This document shows positions 15,921 through 25,512 of a stretch of 64,000 bases of DNA, one piece after another. The stretch comes from JBAXTE01 sp037130365 (GTDB lineage Bacteria > Bacteroidota > Bacteroidia > Bacteroidales > WCHB1-69). The DNA is taken from contig JBAXTE010000006.1 of assembly GCA_037130365.1 (NCBI GenBank), positions 62,001 through 126,000 on the forward strand. Direction: 5' to 3'. The position numbers and the translations under genes were made by a program. The notes below the pieces were generated by a model that had not been told where the DNA came from, did no database searches, and saw only the letters and a program-made list of their open reading frames with translations. Position 1 is the first letter of the stretch. Each line of letters begins with the position of its first letter.

Positions 15921-18900
15921 ATGAAAAAAATGAGTACGAGTAAGTGGACTATTTTGTTTTTTTTAGTATTCACACTTCAAATTAGCACATTAAATGCGCA
16001 AATTAGTAAATCGGGAATGCCGGCATCTAAAATTTATCAATTACAAGATGTTCAGGCAACGTTAAATGCGACGCCTATGAATTTTAATTTGCAATTGTGG
16101 CAGGCAGATGCTGCACAACGAGCAGTGTTGCATTTACCAGCAAAAGCTGGGATTTCTGTTGATGTAAACAAATCGATAGACAATTCTGGAGAGTGGTCTC
16201 AATTGGCAAATGGGGACATGGTCTGGAGGCTAAAACTTGAAGCACTAGGAGCAAAGGCTTTGGGAGTTGTTTTTGATCAATTTTATTTGCCAGAAGGAAG
16301 TGAATTATTTATTTACGACGAAAATAAGACGTTTATTATTGGGGCTTTTACTTCCGAAAATAATAATCCATCAAATGTTTTCAGTACTCATATTATTCCT
16401 GGAACTAAAGTCGTGATTGAGTACATAGAGCATCCAGAAGGAACGAATAAGGGACAATTAAAGCATTCTGCAATTATAAATGGAAAAATTGTTGGGGCAT
16501 CCGTACAATCAAAACCTACCATAAATCCAGCAGATTATAAATCAAATGCACTACTGAATATTGGTTCATTAATATATGTAATTAATGAACCTGTGATGGA
16601 TCAAAGTAAAGATCTTGGCGATGCCGCTTCATGTCAAGTAAATATTAATTGTTCTCCAGAAGGCGATACATGGCAAGTTCAGAAAAGAGGAGTTGCTAGA
16701 ATTTTATTCAAAGAAGGTACGGGCTGGTATTATTGTACTGGAACATTAGTTAACAACACATCTCAAAATACAGTACCGTATTTTCTAACAGCATACCATT
16801 GTGGAGGAGTTGCTTCAGCAGCAGATCATACTGCTTGGCAGTTCTATTTTAATTATGAACGAGCAACTTGTGCAAATACCGGAACTCCTGTTAATAATAT
16901 GCTTACTGGATGTACAAAACGTGCCGAAGGGGGTATTAGTGGTGGAACTGATATGCAATTATTAGAACTCACAACTACGCCACCACTAACATGGAATCCA
17001 TATTATAATGGTTGGGATCGATCGGGAACTGCAAGTACAAGTGGCGCTGCAATTCATCATCCATCAGGCGATGCAAAGAAAATTTCTTCATATACTTCAG
17101 CATTAACAACAGGTACATGGAATGATGGGACAAATGTTGGTTTAACAAATGGACATTGGAAAGTAAGCTGGGCTGCAACAACAAATGGATTTGGTGTAAG
17201 TGAAGGAGGCTCTTCAGGATCTCCAATTTTTGATTATAATCATAGAGTGGTAGGCACATTAACTGGTGGAAGTTCTTCCTGCACTGCAACATCCAACCAA
17301 GATTTATACGGAAAATTTAGTATTCATTGGGAAAATGCAGCAAATGGAGCTACAAATGCATACAAATTAAGACCATGGCTTGATCCAGCTGGTACAAATC
17401 CTACAACATTAAATGGATATGATCCTAATGCTGTTACAACTCCACCAGTAGCAGATTTTGTAGCCGATAGAACTACAATAGTTGCTGGCGAAACAATAAA
17501 TTTTACTGATTTATCAACAAATGCAGCTACTTCTTGGAGTTGGACATTTGCGGGAGGTTCACCAGCAACTTCAACTCAACGAAATGTGCCTGTAATGTTT
17601 GTTACACCAGGAACATATACCGTTACACTTATAGCCACAAATGCATACGGCTCAAATACAAAAACAAGAACATCATATATTACAGTTACATCTTATGTTC
17701 AAGCAACCACTAATCCAATAACTATAGGAACTGGCACAACTGGAGCTGCATATCCATTGGGAGTTGTTAGAGCCTATGAGCGTAGTGCTGCAATATATAC
17801 AGCTGCAGAAGTAACCAGATCTGGATATATTGATTCAATTGCATATCAAACGGGTTCATCTCGTGGTTATCGTCCAATTAAAGTTTATCTAAAGCACACA
17901 ACAGCAACAACGCTAACTGCTTCAACATGGGCGACTATGATTGATGGTGCAGTATTAGTTTATGATGATTCTTTACAAACATTAGCTGGCGGAGTGTGGA
18001 TAAAATTGGCTTGTAAACTGAATAATTTCTATTACAATGGAACTTCCAATTTATTAGTACTTGTTGAACAAAATAAAAATTTAAACTCAAATCAATCTTC
18101 ATTATGCAGATATACAACAGCAACAAGTAAACATCAGACTTGGAAAAGCGCTGCAACACCTATTGCAATTCCTACTGGAACAGGAACAATTGATAACAAT
18201 AGGCCAAATATTCAAATTACGTTTAAAGTTTTCACAGTTCCTGTTGCTGATTTTGTAGCAAATTCTTATCCTTCAATTATGCAACAAGGATTTGATAGTA
18301 CTTGGTTGCCTTCAGGATGGAGTGTTATAAATACCCACGCAACAGAACGTTGGCAACAAGGAAATCCATCGACGAGCAATTTCTCCACAATTGATCCAGG
18401 AAATGTATCTTCGGCAATAGTTCCTTGGATTGCAGAAGCACAAGACGAATGGATAATTTCTCCAGTAATAAACACGACAGCTTATGCAACTCGTCCAATG
18501 AAAATTAAATTTTACGTAGGTTTCGGTCGTTCATGGTTAAGTCCTGGGGCTACTTTGAAATTTAAAATTTCAACAAATAATGGAACTACATGGACAGACT
18601 TGTGGAATGCAATTGGTGACGCTACTGAACCTGCAGGAACTTCTTGGGCTTGGAGACTAATTGATATAAATTTAGCAACCTATGCTGGTCAAAGTGTGAA
18701 ATTTGCTTGGGAATATGTAGGGAATGATGGTGATATGATGGGCTTAGACGGAATTAATTTATACGTTGCCGAACCACCAACCCAAGTCAATATTTTTGAA
18801 GGTGAATCGTTAGGGTTTTTAGATTTATCCACAGGAAATCCTATGACTTGGAACTATTCATTTGCGGGTGGAACCCCAACTACTGCAACAGCAAAAAATC

Positions 18901-21900
18901 CAACAATTCAATATAATACAGCAGGAATTTATAATGCAGCCTTAACTGTAGTAAATCCTTTAGGAACAAATACAAAGACTAGAACATCATACGTTGTGGT
19001 AACTGGTCGTGCACCTATTGCTAACTTTGAAGGTTTTGGAAATTTGAAAAGTAATACTGGAAATCCTTTCATTCCTGTTGGTGGCAATGTTCGTTTTAAT
19101 GACTTAAGTTCAAGAGTTCCAACTTCTTGGAGTTGGTCATTCCCAAGTGCACTTCCTCTTACTTCTACAACTCAAAATCCTACGAATATTATTTACCCTA
19201 CAGCTGGAATTTATAATGTGTCACTTCAGGCAACTAACCTAAGTGGATCTAACTCAGTAACTGATACTGGATGCGTTTTTGTAAATGGAACACATTATGT
19301 GACAAATCTTTTAGATATTGATGCTCCAACGGTATATACTTTAGGAACAACTCCAGGAAAACTACCCGGACATAATGGGGATACCATTAAAAAATATGCT
19401 GAGTTTTTCTCAAATGCTTATGAAGGAGATATCACGAAGGTGCGAATTGCGATTGACTCTGCAAAAGGAGTTGGAAAAACTGTAAATATTGTTGTTTGGG
19501 ATGGATCTACAGGATCACCAGGTACTGTTATTAAAACTCAAACATTCTCAATTCCAACATTTGCACAAACATCATGGGATACTATTACTTTTACAACTCC
19601 AGCGCATGTTACAGGAAATTTCTTTGTTGGATATGAAATAACGTATGATGCCGCCCATAATTATTACACTCATATGTTTTGTCCTTATATGGCCGTGGAT
19701 CGAGGTAGCAACTATCCAAATTCTGCTTGGATGTATGTTGGGTCAACATGGGCTACAATTGACGATGCTTTTGGTGGTTTTAAAACGGCGTTGTATATTC
19801 AACCCGAATTTACTTACTATTCTAATGTTCCAATCGTTTCAGCCATAGCAACTCCAGGTTGTGCTTCAGGATCGGTTACAATTACATCATCAATTACTGC
19901 AAATCAAACATTCCATTTATTAGATAATGCTGGAACTTCATTACAGAATTGGACAGGAAACACCAATACCCATACCTTTACTGGCCTAGCAAATGGTACT
20001 TATAAAGGTAAAACAGTGAATGGAGCTGTAACCTCAGCAATCTCTGCTGCTGTTACCTTAACAAACGATGTTGCTACAGTTGCCGGAACAGTAACTGGTG
20101 GAACAACGGTTTGTATTGGAAGCACAAGTGGAATTCTTACTTTAGCAGGATATACAGGAAATATTGTAAGATGGGAGAGTTCAGTTTCACCATTTACAAC
20201 TTGGACTCCAATAACAAATACATCAGCAACATACACCTCTGGTGTTTTATCACAAACTACACAATTTAGAGCAGTTGTTCAAAATGGAAGTTGTGCCAAT
20301 GCAAATTCTGTTTTCACAACCGTAACTATTTCTCCATTAACGGTTGCCGGAACAGTAACGGGAGGCACAACGATTTGTACAGGAAGCACTAGTGGAATTC
20401 TTACTTTAGCAGGATATACAGGAAATATTGTAAGATGGGAAAGTTCAGTTTCACCATTCACAACTTGGACTCCAATAACAAATACATCAGCAACATACAC
20501 TTCTGGTGTATTATCACAGACTACACAATTTAGAGCAGTAGTTCAAAGTGGAAGTTGTGCCAATGCAAATTCTGTTTTCACTACCGTAACAATTTCTCCA
20601 TTAACGGTTGCTGGAACAGTAACTGGTGGAACAACAATTTGTACTGGAATCACAAGTGGAATTCTTACTTTAGCAGGATATACAGGAAATATTGTAAGAT
20701 GGGAAAGTTCAGTTTCACCATTCACAACTTGGACTCCAATAACAAATACATCAGCAACATACACTTCTGGTGTATTATCACAGACTACACAATTTAGAGC
20801 AGTAGTTCAAAGTGGAAGTTGTGCCAATGCAAATTCTGTTTTCACTACCGTAACAATTTCTCCATTAACGGTTGCTGGAACAGTAACTGGTGGAACAACA
20901 ATTTGTACTGGAATCACAAGTGGAATTCTTACTTTAGCAGGATATACAGGAAATATTGTAAGATGGGAAAGTTCAGTTTCACCATTCACAACTTGGACTC
21001 CAATAACAAATACATCAGCAACATACACTTCTGGTGTATTATCACAAACTACACAATTTAGAGCAGTAGTTCAAAGTGGAAGTTGTGCCACTGATAATTC
21101 TGTTTTCACTACTGTAACTATTTCTCCATTAACGGTTGCCGGAACAGTAACGGGAGGCACAACGGTTTGTACAGGAAGCACGAGTGGAATCCTTACTTTA
21201 GCAGGATATACAGGAAATATAGTAAGATGGGAAAGTTCAGTTTCACCATTCACAACTTGGACTCCAATAACAAATACATCAGCAACATACACTTCTGGTG
21301 TGTTATCACAAACCACACAATTTAGAGCAGTAGTTCAAAGTGGAAGTTGTGCCAATGCAAATTCAGTTTTCACTACCGTAACTATTTCTCCATTAACGGT
21401 TGCTGGAACAGTAACTGGAGGAACAACAATTTGTTCTGGAAGCACGAGTGGAATTCTTACTTTAGCTGGATATACAGGAAATATCGTAAGATGGGAAAGT
21501 TCAATATCACCATATTCAACTTGGACTCCAATAACAAATACATCAGCAATATATACTTCTGGTGCATTATCACAGACAACACAATTTAGAGCTGTAGTTC
21601 AAAGTGGAAGTTGTGCCACGGCTAATTCTGTTTCAACCATAGTTACTGTTGATCCAACTACAATTGGAGGAGCTGTTTCAGCAGGTGTTACTCAAATTTA
21701 TTTAGGAGAGTCTACTGGAACGATTTCATTAACTGGCCAAACAGGCGCTATTGTAAAATGGCAAAAGCGACTTGGCGCAGGAACTTGGATTGATATTGTA
21801 AACAACAGTGCTACTTACTCTGAAATTCCAAATGCAATTGGGTTATGGGAATACCGTGCAGTTGTTCAAAGCGGAAGTTGTTTAGTAGCAAATTCTGCAT

Positions 21901-24005
21901 CAGTAATAATTGAAGTTTTAGCTTCAAATGCTGGTGCGGTTACAGGTGGATTAACTTCCATTTGTTTGGGTAGTTCAACAGGAACTTTGACTCTTGGAAG
22001 TTATGTTGGAACAATTGTTAAGTGGCAAAAAAGATTAAATTCTGGAACTTGGGTTGATATCTCTAATATTACAACAATTTATGCTGAAACTCCATTATCA
22101 GCTGGAACCTGGGAATATCGTGCAGTTGTAAACAGTGGAACGGACTTGTATTCAGCTCCAATGGTTATTATTGTAAATTCAACTTCTGTTGGCGGCAGTG
22201 TTACAGGTGGTACAACTATTTGTAATGGCAGCATTAGCGCATTACTTTCATTGACTGGTAATGTTGGAACAGTAGTAAAATGGCAAAGTTCAATATCTCC
22301 ATTTACTTCGTGGATTGATATTTCAAATACAGCGTTAACATACACTTCTGGAACATTATCACAAACTACTAAATTTAGAGCTGTTGTTCAGAGTGGCGTT
22401 TGTACTGCTGTCAATTCAGTAGAAACAACAGTTATTGTTGATCCAACAACAGTTGGAGGTGATGTAAATGGTGGAACAGCTGTATGTAATGGAATCACAA
22501 GTGGATTACTTACATTATCTGGAAATATTGGTACCGTAGTAAAATGGCAAAGTTCAATTTCTCCATATACTTCATGGACGGATATTTCGAACACTGCACT
22601 TACATATACATCTGGTGCATTAACACAAACTACTCAATTTAGAGCAGTAGTTCAGAGTGGAAGTTGTGGAATTGTAAATTCTAACTCAACAACAGTAACT
22701 GTAACTCCTGCATTAGTGGGAGGGAGTTTAGCTGCAGGTGTAACTCAGATTTATTTAGGACAACCAACAGGGTTAATCACATTAACTGGAAATTCAGGAA
22801 CTATATTAAAATGGCAAAAACGTCTTGGCACTGGTGGAGCATGGACTGATATTGTTAATACTTCAGCTACGTACAGCGAAATTCCAACTTCTGTTGGCCT
22901 TTGGGAATATTGCGCAGTAATTCAAGATGGAAGTTGTGGACCAATTAATTCAGCAACTGTTATTATAGAAGTTCTTGCAGTAAATGTTGGAACAGTAACT
23001 GGCGGAACAACTCCAATTTGTTTGGGTAATTCAACGGGAACTCTTACGTTAAGCGGATATACAGGAACAATCGTTAAATGGCAAAAACGTGTTGACTTAG
23101 GCGCTTGGATAGATATTTCAAATATATTATCCACATATTCCGAAATACCTACTACTGTTGGTTCATGGGAATATCGTGCTGTTGTTAGCTCAGGCACGGA
23201 TCAATATTCAAGTTCAGTAACTATAGTTGTAACCCCAGCAACAATCGGTGGTGTTGTATCTTCAAGTATTGCAGTTTGCACCGGAAGTACGAGTGGATTG
23301 CTCTCATTAACAGGAAATATTGGAAATGTTGTTAAATGGCAAAGCTCAGTGAACCCATTCAGCACTTGGCTTGATATTTCAAATACTTCAACTTCATACA
23401 CGTCAGGAGTTCTAATTCAAACAACCCAATTTAGAGCAGTTGTTCAAAATGGAAGTTGTGGTATCGAAAACTCAACTCCTGCAGTTATTCAAGTTGATCA
23501 AATGCCAACAGCAGCATTTACATATACATCCACAGATCTAAGCGTAGTATTTGTAAACCAATCTACAAATGCAACTTCATATTCGTGGGTATTTGGTTCA
23601 GGGAGCTCTACTTCATTAGAGACCAGTCCTACTTTTGTTTATCCTGCACCTGGACAGTATACTGTGATTTTAAATGCTTTTAACGGTCAATGTATGGCAA
23701 CTTCTACACAAATAATTACGGTTACTTCTGTAAAAGTTGAAGAGCAAACTTCTCAATCAATGTCTGTTTACCCAATTCCAACTACTGGTAAGATTACAAT
23801 TCAATTTGGATCTAAAGTATTGGAAAACACATTGTTGAGTGTGTTTGACATCGCTGGTAAAGTTGTGTATTCGAAATCTGTGACTGATTTAAATTCAAAT
23901 AATTCATTAGAACTTGATTTTTCATCTTTAGTTTCTGGAGTTTATCATATCCGGATAAAAGATAATGCTACCGTGATGAATAAAGTAATAATAATTGAAC
24001 GATAA
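15921..24005 (+). CDS. giant T9SS-secreted trypsin-like (lysyl endopeptidase-type) protease with PKD and Ig-like repeats
   Basis: 2694 aa. A signal peptide ends near residue 28 (TLNAQ). A propeptide-like region of about 200 residues leads into an S1-type domain (about 230-500) like Achromobacter lysyl endopeptidase, with the triad His293 (TAYHCG), Asp344 (GTDMQLL) and Ser432 (GSSGSP). Then come a PKD domain (about 512-592), two MAM/adhesin-like beta domains, two more PKD domains (about 955-1120), a further beta domain, 13 repeats of about 88 residues (1387-2525), a last PKD domain and a type A T9SS sorting domain (about 2612-2694, with VYPIPTTGKI and SGVYHIRI). It should be exported by T9SS and fixed to the cell surface or released. 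The multi-repeat stalk suggests substrate or surface binding. The gene stands alone and ends in a strong terminator. Start: the ATG at 15921 gives MKKMSTSKW; the ATG at 15930 is also possible. Confidence 0.92.
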   Translation: MKKMSTSKWTILFFLVFTLQISTLNAQISKSGMPASKIYQLQDVQATLNATPMNFNLQLWQADAAQRAVLHLPAKAGISVDVNKSIDNSGEWSQLANGDMVWRLKLEALGAKALGVVFDQFYLPEGSELFIYDENKTFIIGAFTSENNNPSNVFSTHIIPGTKVVIEYIEHPEGTNKGQLKHSAIINGKIVGASVQSKPTINPADYKSNALLNIGSLIYVINEPVMDQSKDLGDAASCQVNINCSPEGDTWQVQKRGVARILFKEGTGWYYCTGTLVNNTSQNTVPYFLTAYHCGGVASAADHTAWQFYFNYERATCANTGTPVNNMLTGCTKRAEGGISGGTDMQLLELTTTPPLTWNPYYNGWDRSGTASTSGAAIHHPSGDAKKISSYTSALTTGTWNDGTNVGLTNGHWKVSWAATTNGFGVSEGGSSGSPIFDYNHRVVGTLTGGSSSCTATSNQDLYGKFSIHWENAANGATNAYKLRPWLDPAGTNPTTLNGYDPNAVTTPPVADFVADRTTIVAGETINFTDLSTNAATSWSWTFAGGSPATSTQRNVPVMFVTPGTYTVTLIATNAYGSNTKTRTSYITVTSYVQATTNPITIGTGTTGAAYPLGVVRAYERSAAIYTAAEVTRSGYIDSIAYQTGSSRGYRPIKVYLKHTTATTLTASTWATMIDGAVLVYDDSLQTLAGGVWIKLACKLNNFYYNGTSNLLVLVEQNKNLNSNQSSLCRYTTATSKHQTWKSAATPIAIPTGTGTIDNNRPNIQITFKVFTVPVADFVANSYPSIMQQGFDSTWLPSGWSVINTHATERWQQGNPSTSNFSTIDPGNVSSAIVPWIAEAQDEWIISPVINTTAYATRPMKIKFYVGFGRSWLSPGATLKFKISTNNGTTWTDLWNAIGDATEPAGTSWAWRLIDINLATYAGQSVKFAWEYVGNDGDMMGLDGINLYVAEPPTQVNIFEGESLGFLDLSTGNPMTWNYSFAGGTPTTATAKNPTIQYNTAGIYNAALTVVNPLGTNTKTRTSYVVVTGRAPIANFEGFGNLKSNTGNPFIPVGGNVRFNDLSSRVPTSWSWSFPSALPLTSTTQNPTNIIYPTAGIYNVSLQATNLSGSNSVTDTGCVFVNGTHYVTNLLDIDAPTVYTLGTTPGKLPGHNGDTIKKYAEFFSNAYEGDITKVRIAIDSAKGVGKTVNIVVWDGSTGSPGTVIKTQTFSIPTFAQTSWDTITFTTPAHVTGNFFVGYEITYDAAHNYYTHMFCPYMAVDRGSNYPNSAWMYVGSTWATIDDAFGGFKTALYIQPEFTYYSNVPIVSAIATPGCASGSVTITSSITANQTFHLLDNAGTSLQNWTGNTNTHTFTGLANGTYKGKTVNGAVTSAISAAVTLTNDVATVAGTVTGGTTVCIGSTSGILTLAGYTGNIVRWESSVSPFTTWTPITNTSATYTSGVLSQTTQFRAVVQNGSCANANSVFTTVTISPLTVAGTVTGGTTICTGSTSGILTLAGYTGNIVRWESSVSPFTTWTPITNTSATYTSGVLSQTTQFRAVVQSGSCANANSVFTTVTISPLTVAGTVTGGTTICTGITSGILTLAGYTGNIVRWESSVSPFTTWTPITNTSATYTSGVLSQTTQFRAVVQSGSCANANSVFTTVTISPLTVAGTVTGGTTICTGITSGILTLAGYTGNIVRWESSVSPFTTWTPITNTSATYTSGVLSQTTQFRAVVQSGSCATDNSVFTTVTISPLTVAGTVTGGTTVCTGSTSGILTLAGYTGNIVRWESSVSPFTTWTPITNTSATYTSGVLSQTTQFRAVVQSGSCANANSVFTTVTISPLTVAGTVTGGTTICSGSTSGILTLAGYTGNIVRWESSISPYSTWTPITNTSAIYTSGALSQTTQFRAVVQSGSCATANSVSTIVTVDPTTIGGAVSAGVTQIYLGESTGTISLTGQTGAIVKWQKRLGAGTWIDIVNNSATYSEIPNAIGLWEYRAVVQSGSCLVANSASVIIEVLASNAGAVTGGLTSICLGSSTGTLTLGSYVGTIVKWQKRLNSGTWVDISNITTIYAETPLSAGTWEYRAVVNSGTDLYSAPMVIIVNSTSVGGSVTGGTTICNGSISALLSLTGNVGTVVKWQSSISPFTSWIDISNTALTYTSGTLSQTTKFRAVVQSGVCTAVNSVETTVIVDPTTVGGDVNGGTAVCNGITSGLLTLSGNIGTVVKWQSSISPYTSWTDISNTALTYTSGALTQTTQFRAVVQSGSCGIVNSNSTTVTVTPALVGGSLAAGVTQIYLGQPTGLITLTGNSGTILKWQKRLGTGGAWTDIVNTSATYSEIPTSVGLWEYCAVIQDGSCGPINSATVIIEVLAVNVGTVTGGTTPICLGNSTGTLTLSGYTGTIVKWQKRVDLGAWIDISNILSTYSEIPTTVGSWEYRAVVSSGTDQYSSSVTIVVTPATIGGVVSSSIAVCTGSTSGLLSLTGNIGNVVKWQSSVNPFSTWLDISNTSTSYTSGVLIQTTQFRAVVQNGSCGIENSTPAVIQVDQMPTAAFTYTSTDLSVVFVNQSTNATSYSWVFGSGSSTSLETSPTFVYPAPGQYTVILNAFNGQCMATSTQIITVTSVKVEEQTSQSMSVYPIPTTGKITIQFGSKVLENTLLSVFDIAGKVVYSKSVTDLNSNNSLELDFSSLVSGVYHIRIKDNATVMNKVIIIER
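20079..23495 (+). repeat. 13 tandem Ig-like coding repeats, unit 264 bp in the first six
   Basis: Units begin at 20079, 20343, 20607, 20871, 21135 and 21399, exactly 264 bp (88 aa) apart and nearly identical. From 21663 seven more diverged units follow, alternating between a form with WQSS..PF/PY and a form with WQKR. Each unit has a core of the type GTVTGG..C.GSTSG.LTL.GY and ends in FRAVVQSGSC. The units at 20607 and 20871 are almost the same base for base, so duplication or gene conversion is recent. Reads shorter than a few hundred bases would not resolve the copy number. Confidence 0.95.
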
Positions 24006-24021
24006 TGTTCTTCTTACCAAT

Positions 24022-24051
24022 AAAAAAGCGACTTGAAAGAGTCGCTTTTTT
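24022..24051 (+). terminator. intrinsic terminator of the giant protease gene
   Basis: A 12 bp perfect stem (24022-24033 with 24040-24051) with a 6 nt loop carries GCGACT/AGTCGC above an A-run and T-run. It lies 17 nt after the stop codon. The A/T tracts on both sides could let it act in both directions. Confidence 0.85.
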
Positions 24052-24151
24052 ATTGTATTAAATATTTAATACCGCTTCTAGATATAATATAGTCCATTTT
24101 TCAAACTTTAAAAGAACCATTTATATCTACGAGCGGCATTAGCCCTACTTA

Positions 24152-24944
24152 TTATGGGCTGCCTTTCTTGTTTTTCGTTTAAACACCATTCTATTTTTAT
24201 GGTGCTATTATGTCCATTACTGGTTTTGCTCCTCTTCTTGAATTGCAGTGTAGACAGGCAGTAACAAGATTGTCATATGAATTGTCCCCACCTTTACTGA
24301 CTGGCTGAATATGGTCAAGTGTTGCACTAAATCTTGTCAGTTGTTTGTCACAATAGTGACATTTAAAACTATCTCTTTCAAATACTTTGAGTCTATTTTC
24401 CTTGATATTGTAATAGTCAGCTTCCTTTTTGGGATCAATAACTGGCAATTCTTCAATTATTATTTCTTTCATCCTTGATCTACAAATTTCGATTTCTTCT
24501 GGAAGATAAATTTGATAAAGTGTTCCTTCTCTATTGGTGTCACCTACCTTTTTGATAGCACCTTTTTTCTCAAGTCCAATTAATGCATCTTGAACACCTC
24601 CATAACTTATACCTTCACTTTTTCCTGATGATGATTGGATTACAGTCTTCGGTTTACCAAGTCCTCTTGTGCTAACTCTTAAATAGTTTTCTCCTGTTCT
24701 TAAAATGCTATGTCGGAACATAAACCAGTAAATTCCACTTTCATATGGTAACAAGAGAGGCTGTAAAAAATCCACGATTGAAGTCATTATTTGAGGCAAT
24801 TCAAAAAGTTCAAATGATTCTTTAAATGATTTTTCGGAATCGTCTGATTGTGAGTTCTCAATCGTATCGAGAAAGACTCTAATTTGTTTTATTTCATCTG
24901 CTGTCATATGATGTGTTGTCAATTTTTTTTCAGGTTGCCCATAA
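24152..24944. mobile_element. candidate HNH-gene islet bounded by short inverted repeats
   Basis: TTATGGGC at 24152-24159 and GCCCATAA at 24937-24944 are exact inverted copies on either side of the HNH gene. The match extends inwards as TTATGGGCnnCCT. The left end also forms a hairpin (AGCCC at 24141 with GGGCT at 24156). A 9 bp inverted repeat TATAAAATA/TATTTTATA lies just outside at 24951-24977. No transposase is present. The ends could be those of a non-autonomous element, or attC-like ends of a gene cassette, or chance plus terminators. Confidence 0.3.
24197..24922 (-). CDS. HNH endonuclease with N-terminal winged-helix-like domain
   Basis: 241 aa. The C-terminal HNH module has zinc ligands CHYC (about 188-191) and CLHC (near 222-225), with the catalytic LDHIQPVSKGG and a following Asn (NLVTAC), so it looks active. 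The first 150 residues are not a known nuclease part. They resemble a winged-helix replication- or phage-type DNA-binding domain (GGVQDALIGLEKKGAIKK near 109-126). Such proteins occur singly in mobile or defence contexts, but there is no companion gene here, so the role is unknown. An internal ATG (MTADE, residue 6) is an alternative start. It lies between the giant protease gene and aroQ, and short inverted repeats flank it. Confidence 0.85.
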   Translation of the reverse strand: MTTHHMTADEIKQIRVFLDTIENSQSDDSEKSFKESFELFELPQIMTSIVDFLQPLLLPYESGIYWFMFRHSILRTGENYLRVSTRGLGKPKTVIQSSSGKSEGISYGGVQDALIGLEKKGAIKKVGDTNREGTLYQIYLPEEIEICRSRMKEIIIEELPVIDPKKEADYYNIKENRLKVFERDSFKCHYCDKQLTRFSATLDHIQPVSKGGDNSYDNLVTACLHCNSRRGAKPVMDIIAP

Positions 24945-25050
24945 CGAGCATATAAAATATCTTTGGGCTATTTTATATTAAGATTTGGTATAATCTAATG
25001 GCAAAAAAAATGTTTATTTAAACTTCTGCTGAATGATCAAAAATGAGTTT

Positions 25051-25470
25051 TTATCGGTTTAAAAGAAAACTAATTGCTGCATTGTATCCAAACATTCCTA
25101 GCCCACTTATTATCCCAACACAATTTGCTGCAGTATAGCTATTATGACGATAGCTTTCGCGAGAAGCAATATTACTCAAGTGTACTTCGATAACAGGAGT
25201 AATGATACCCTTAATAGCATCAGCCAAAGCGATAGAAGTGTGAGAGTATCCACCAGGATTTAGAATTATTCCATCATATGAAAATCCAACCTCATGCAGT
25301 TTGTCAATCAATACTCCCTCAATATTCGATTGGAAATATTCGATTTGATGATCTTTGAAAATTTCCTGCAAATGTGTGATATATTCAGGAAAAGTTGTTG
25401 AACCATAAATTTCGGGCTCACGCTTTCCTGTAAGGTTTAAATTAGGACCATTAATAATAATAATTTTCAT
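25051..25470 (-). CDS. aroQ: type II 3-dehydroquinate dehydratase
   Basis: 139 aa, normal for the family. NGPNLNLTGKREPEIYG (8-24) brings the catalytic Arg and Tyr. NPGGYSHTSIAL (near 71-82), EVHLSN (about 94-99) and SYRHNSY (near 106-112) hold the remaining active-site residues, including the catalytic His. It makes 3-dehydroshikimate in the shikimate pathway. No other aro gene is adjacent. It is 42 nt downstream of the acyl-CoA synthetase gene and may be transcribed with it. Confidence 0.96.
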   Translation of the reverse strand: MKIIIINGPNLNLTGKREPEIYGSTTFPEYITHLQEIFKDHQIEYFQSNIEGVLIDKLHEVGFSYDGIILNPGGYSHTSIALADAIKGIITPVIEVHLSNIASRESYRHNSYTAANCVGIISGLGMFGYNAAISFLLNR

Positions 25471-25512
25471 TATTTTGGAATAAAAAATGAATAAAATAAA
25501 GTTATGAATAAG

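Noticed and set aside
20079..21662. Regularly spaced near-identical sequences that might suggest CRISPR
   Set aside because: The unit is 264 bp, in frame and protein-coding, with no short repeat/spacer structure and no cas genes.
20000..23401. Several open frames of about 70-90 codons on the minus strand and one or two of 80 on the plus strand, repeated every 264 bp
   Set aside because: They are other-frame reflections of the coding repeats of the giant protease. They share its period and have no start signals or homology of their own.
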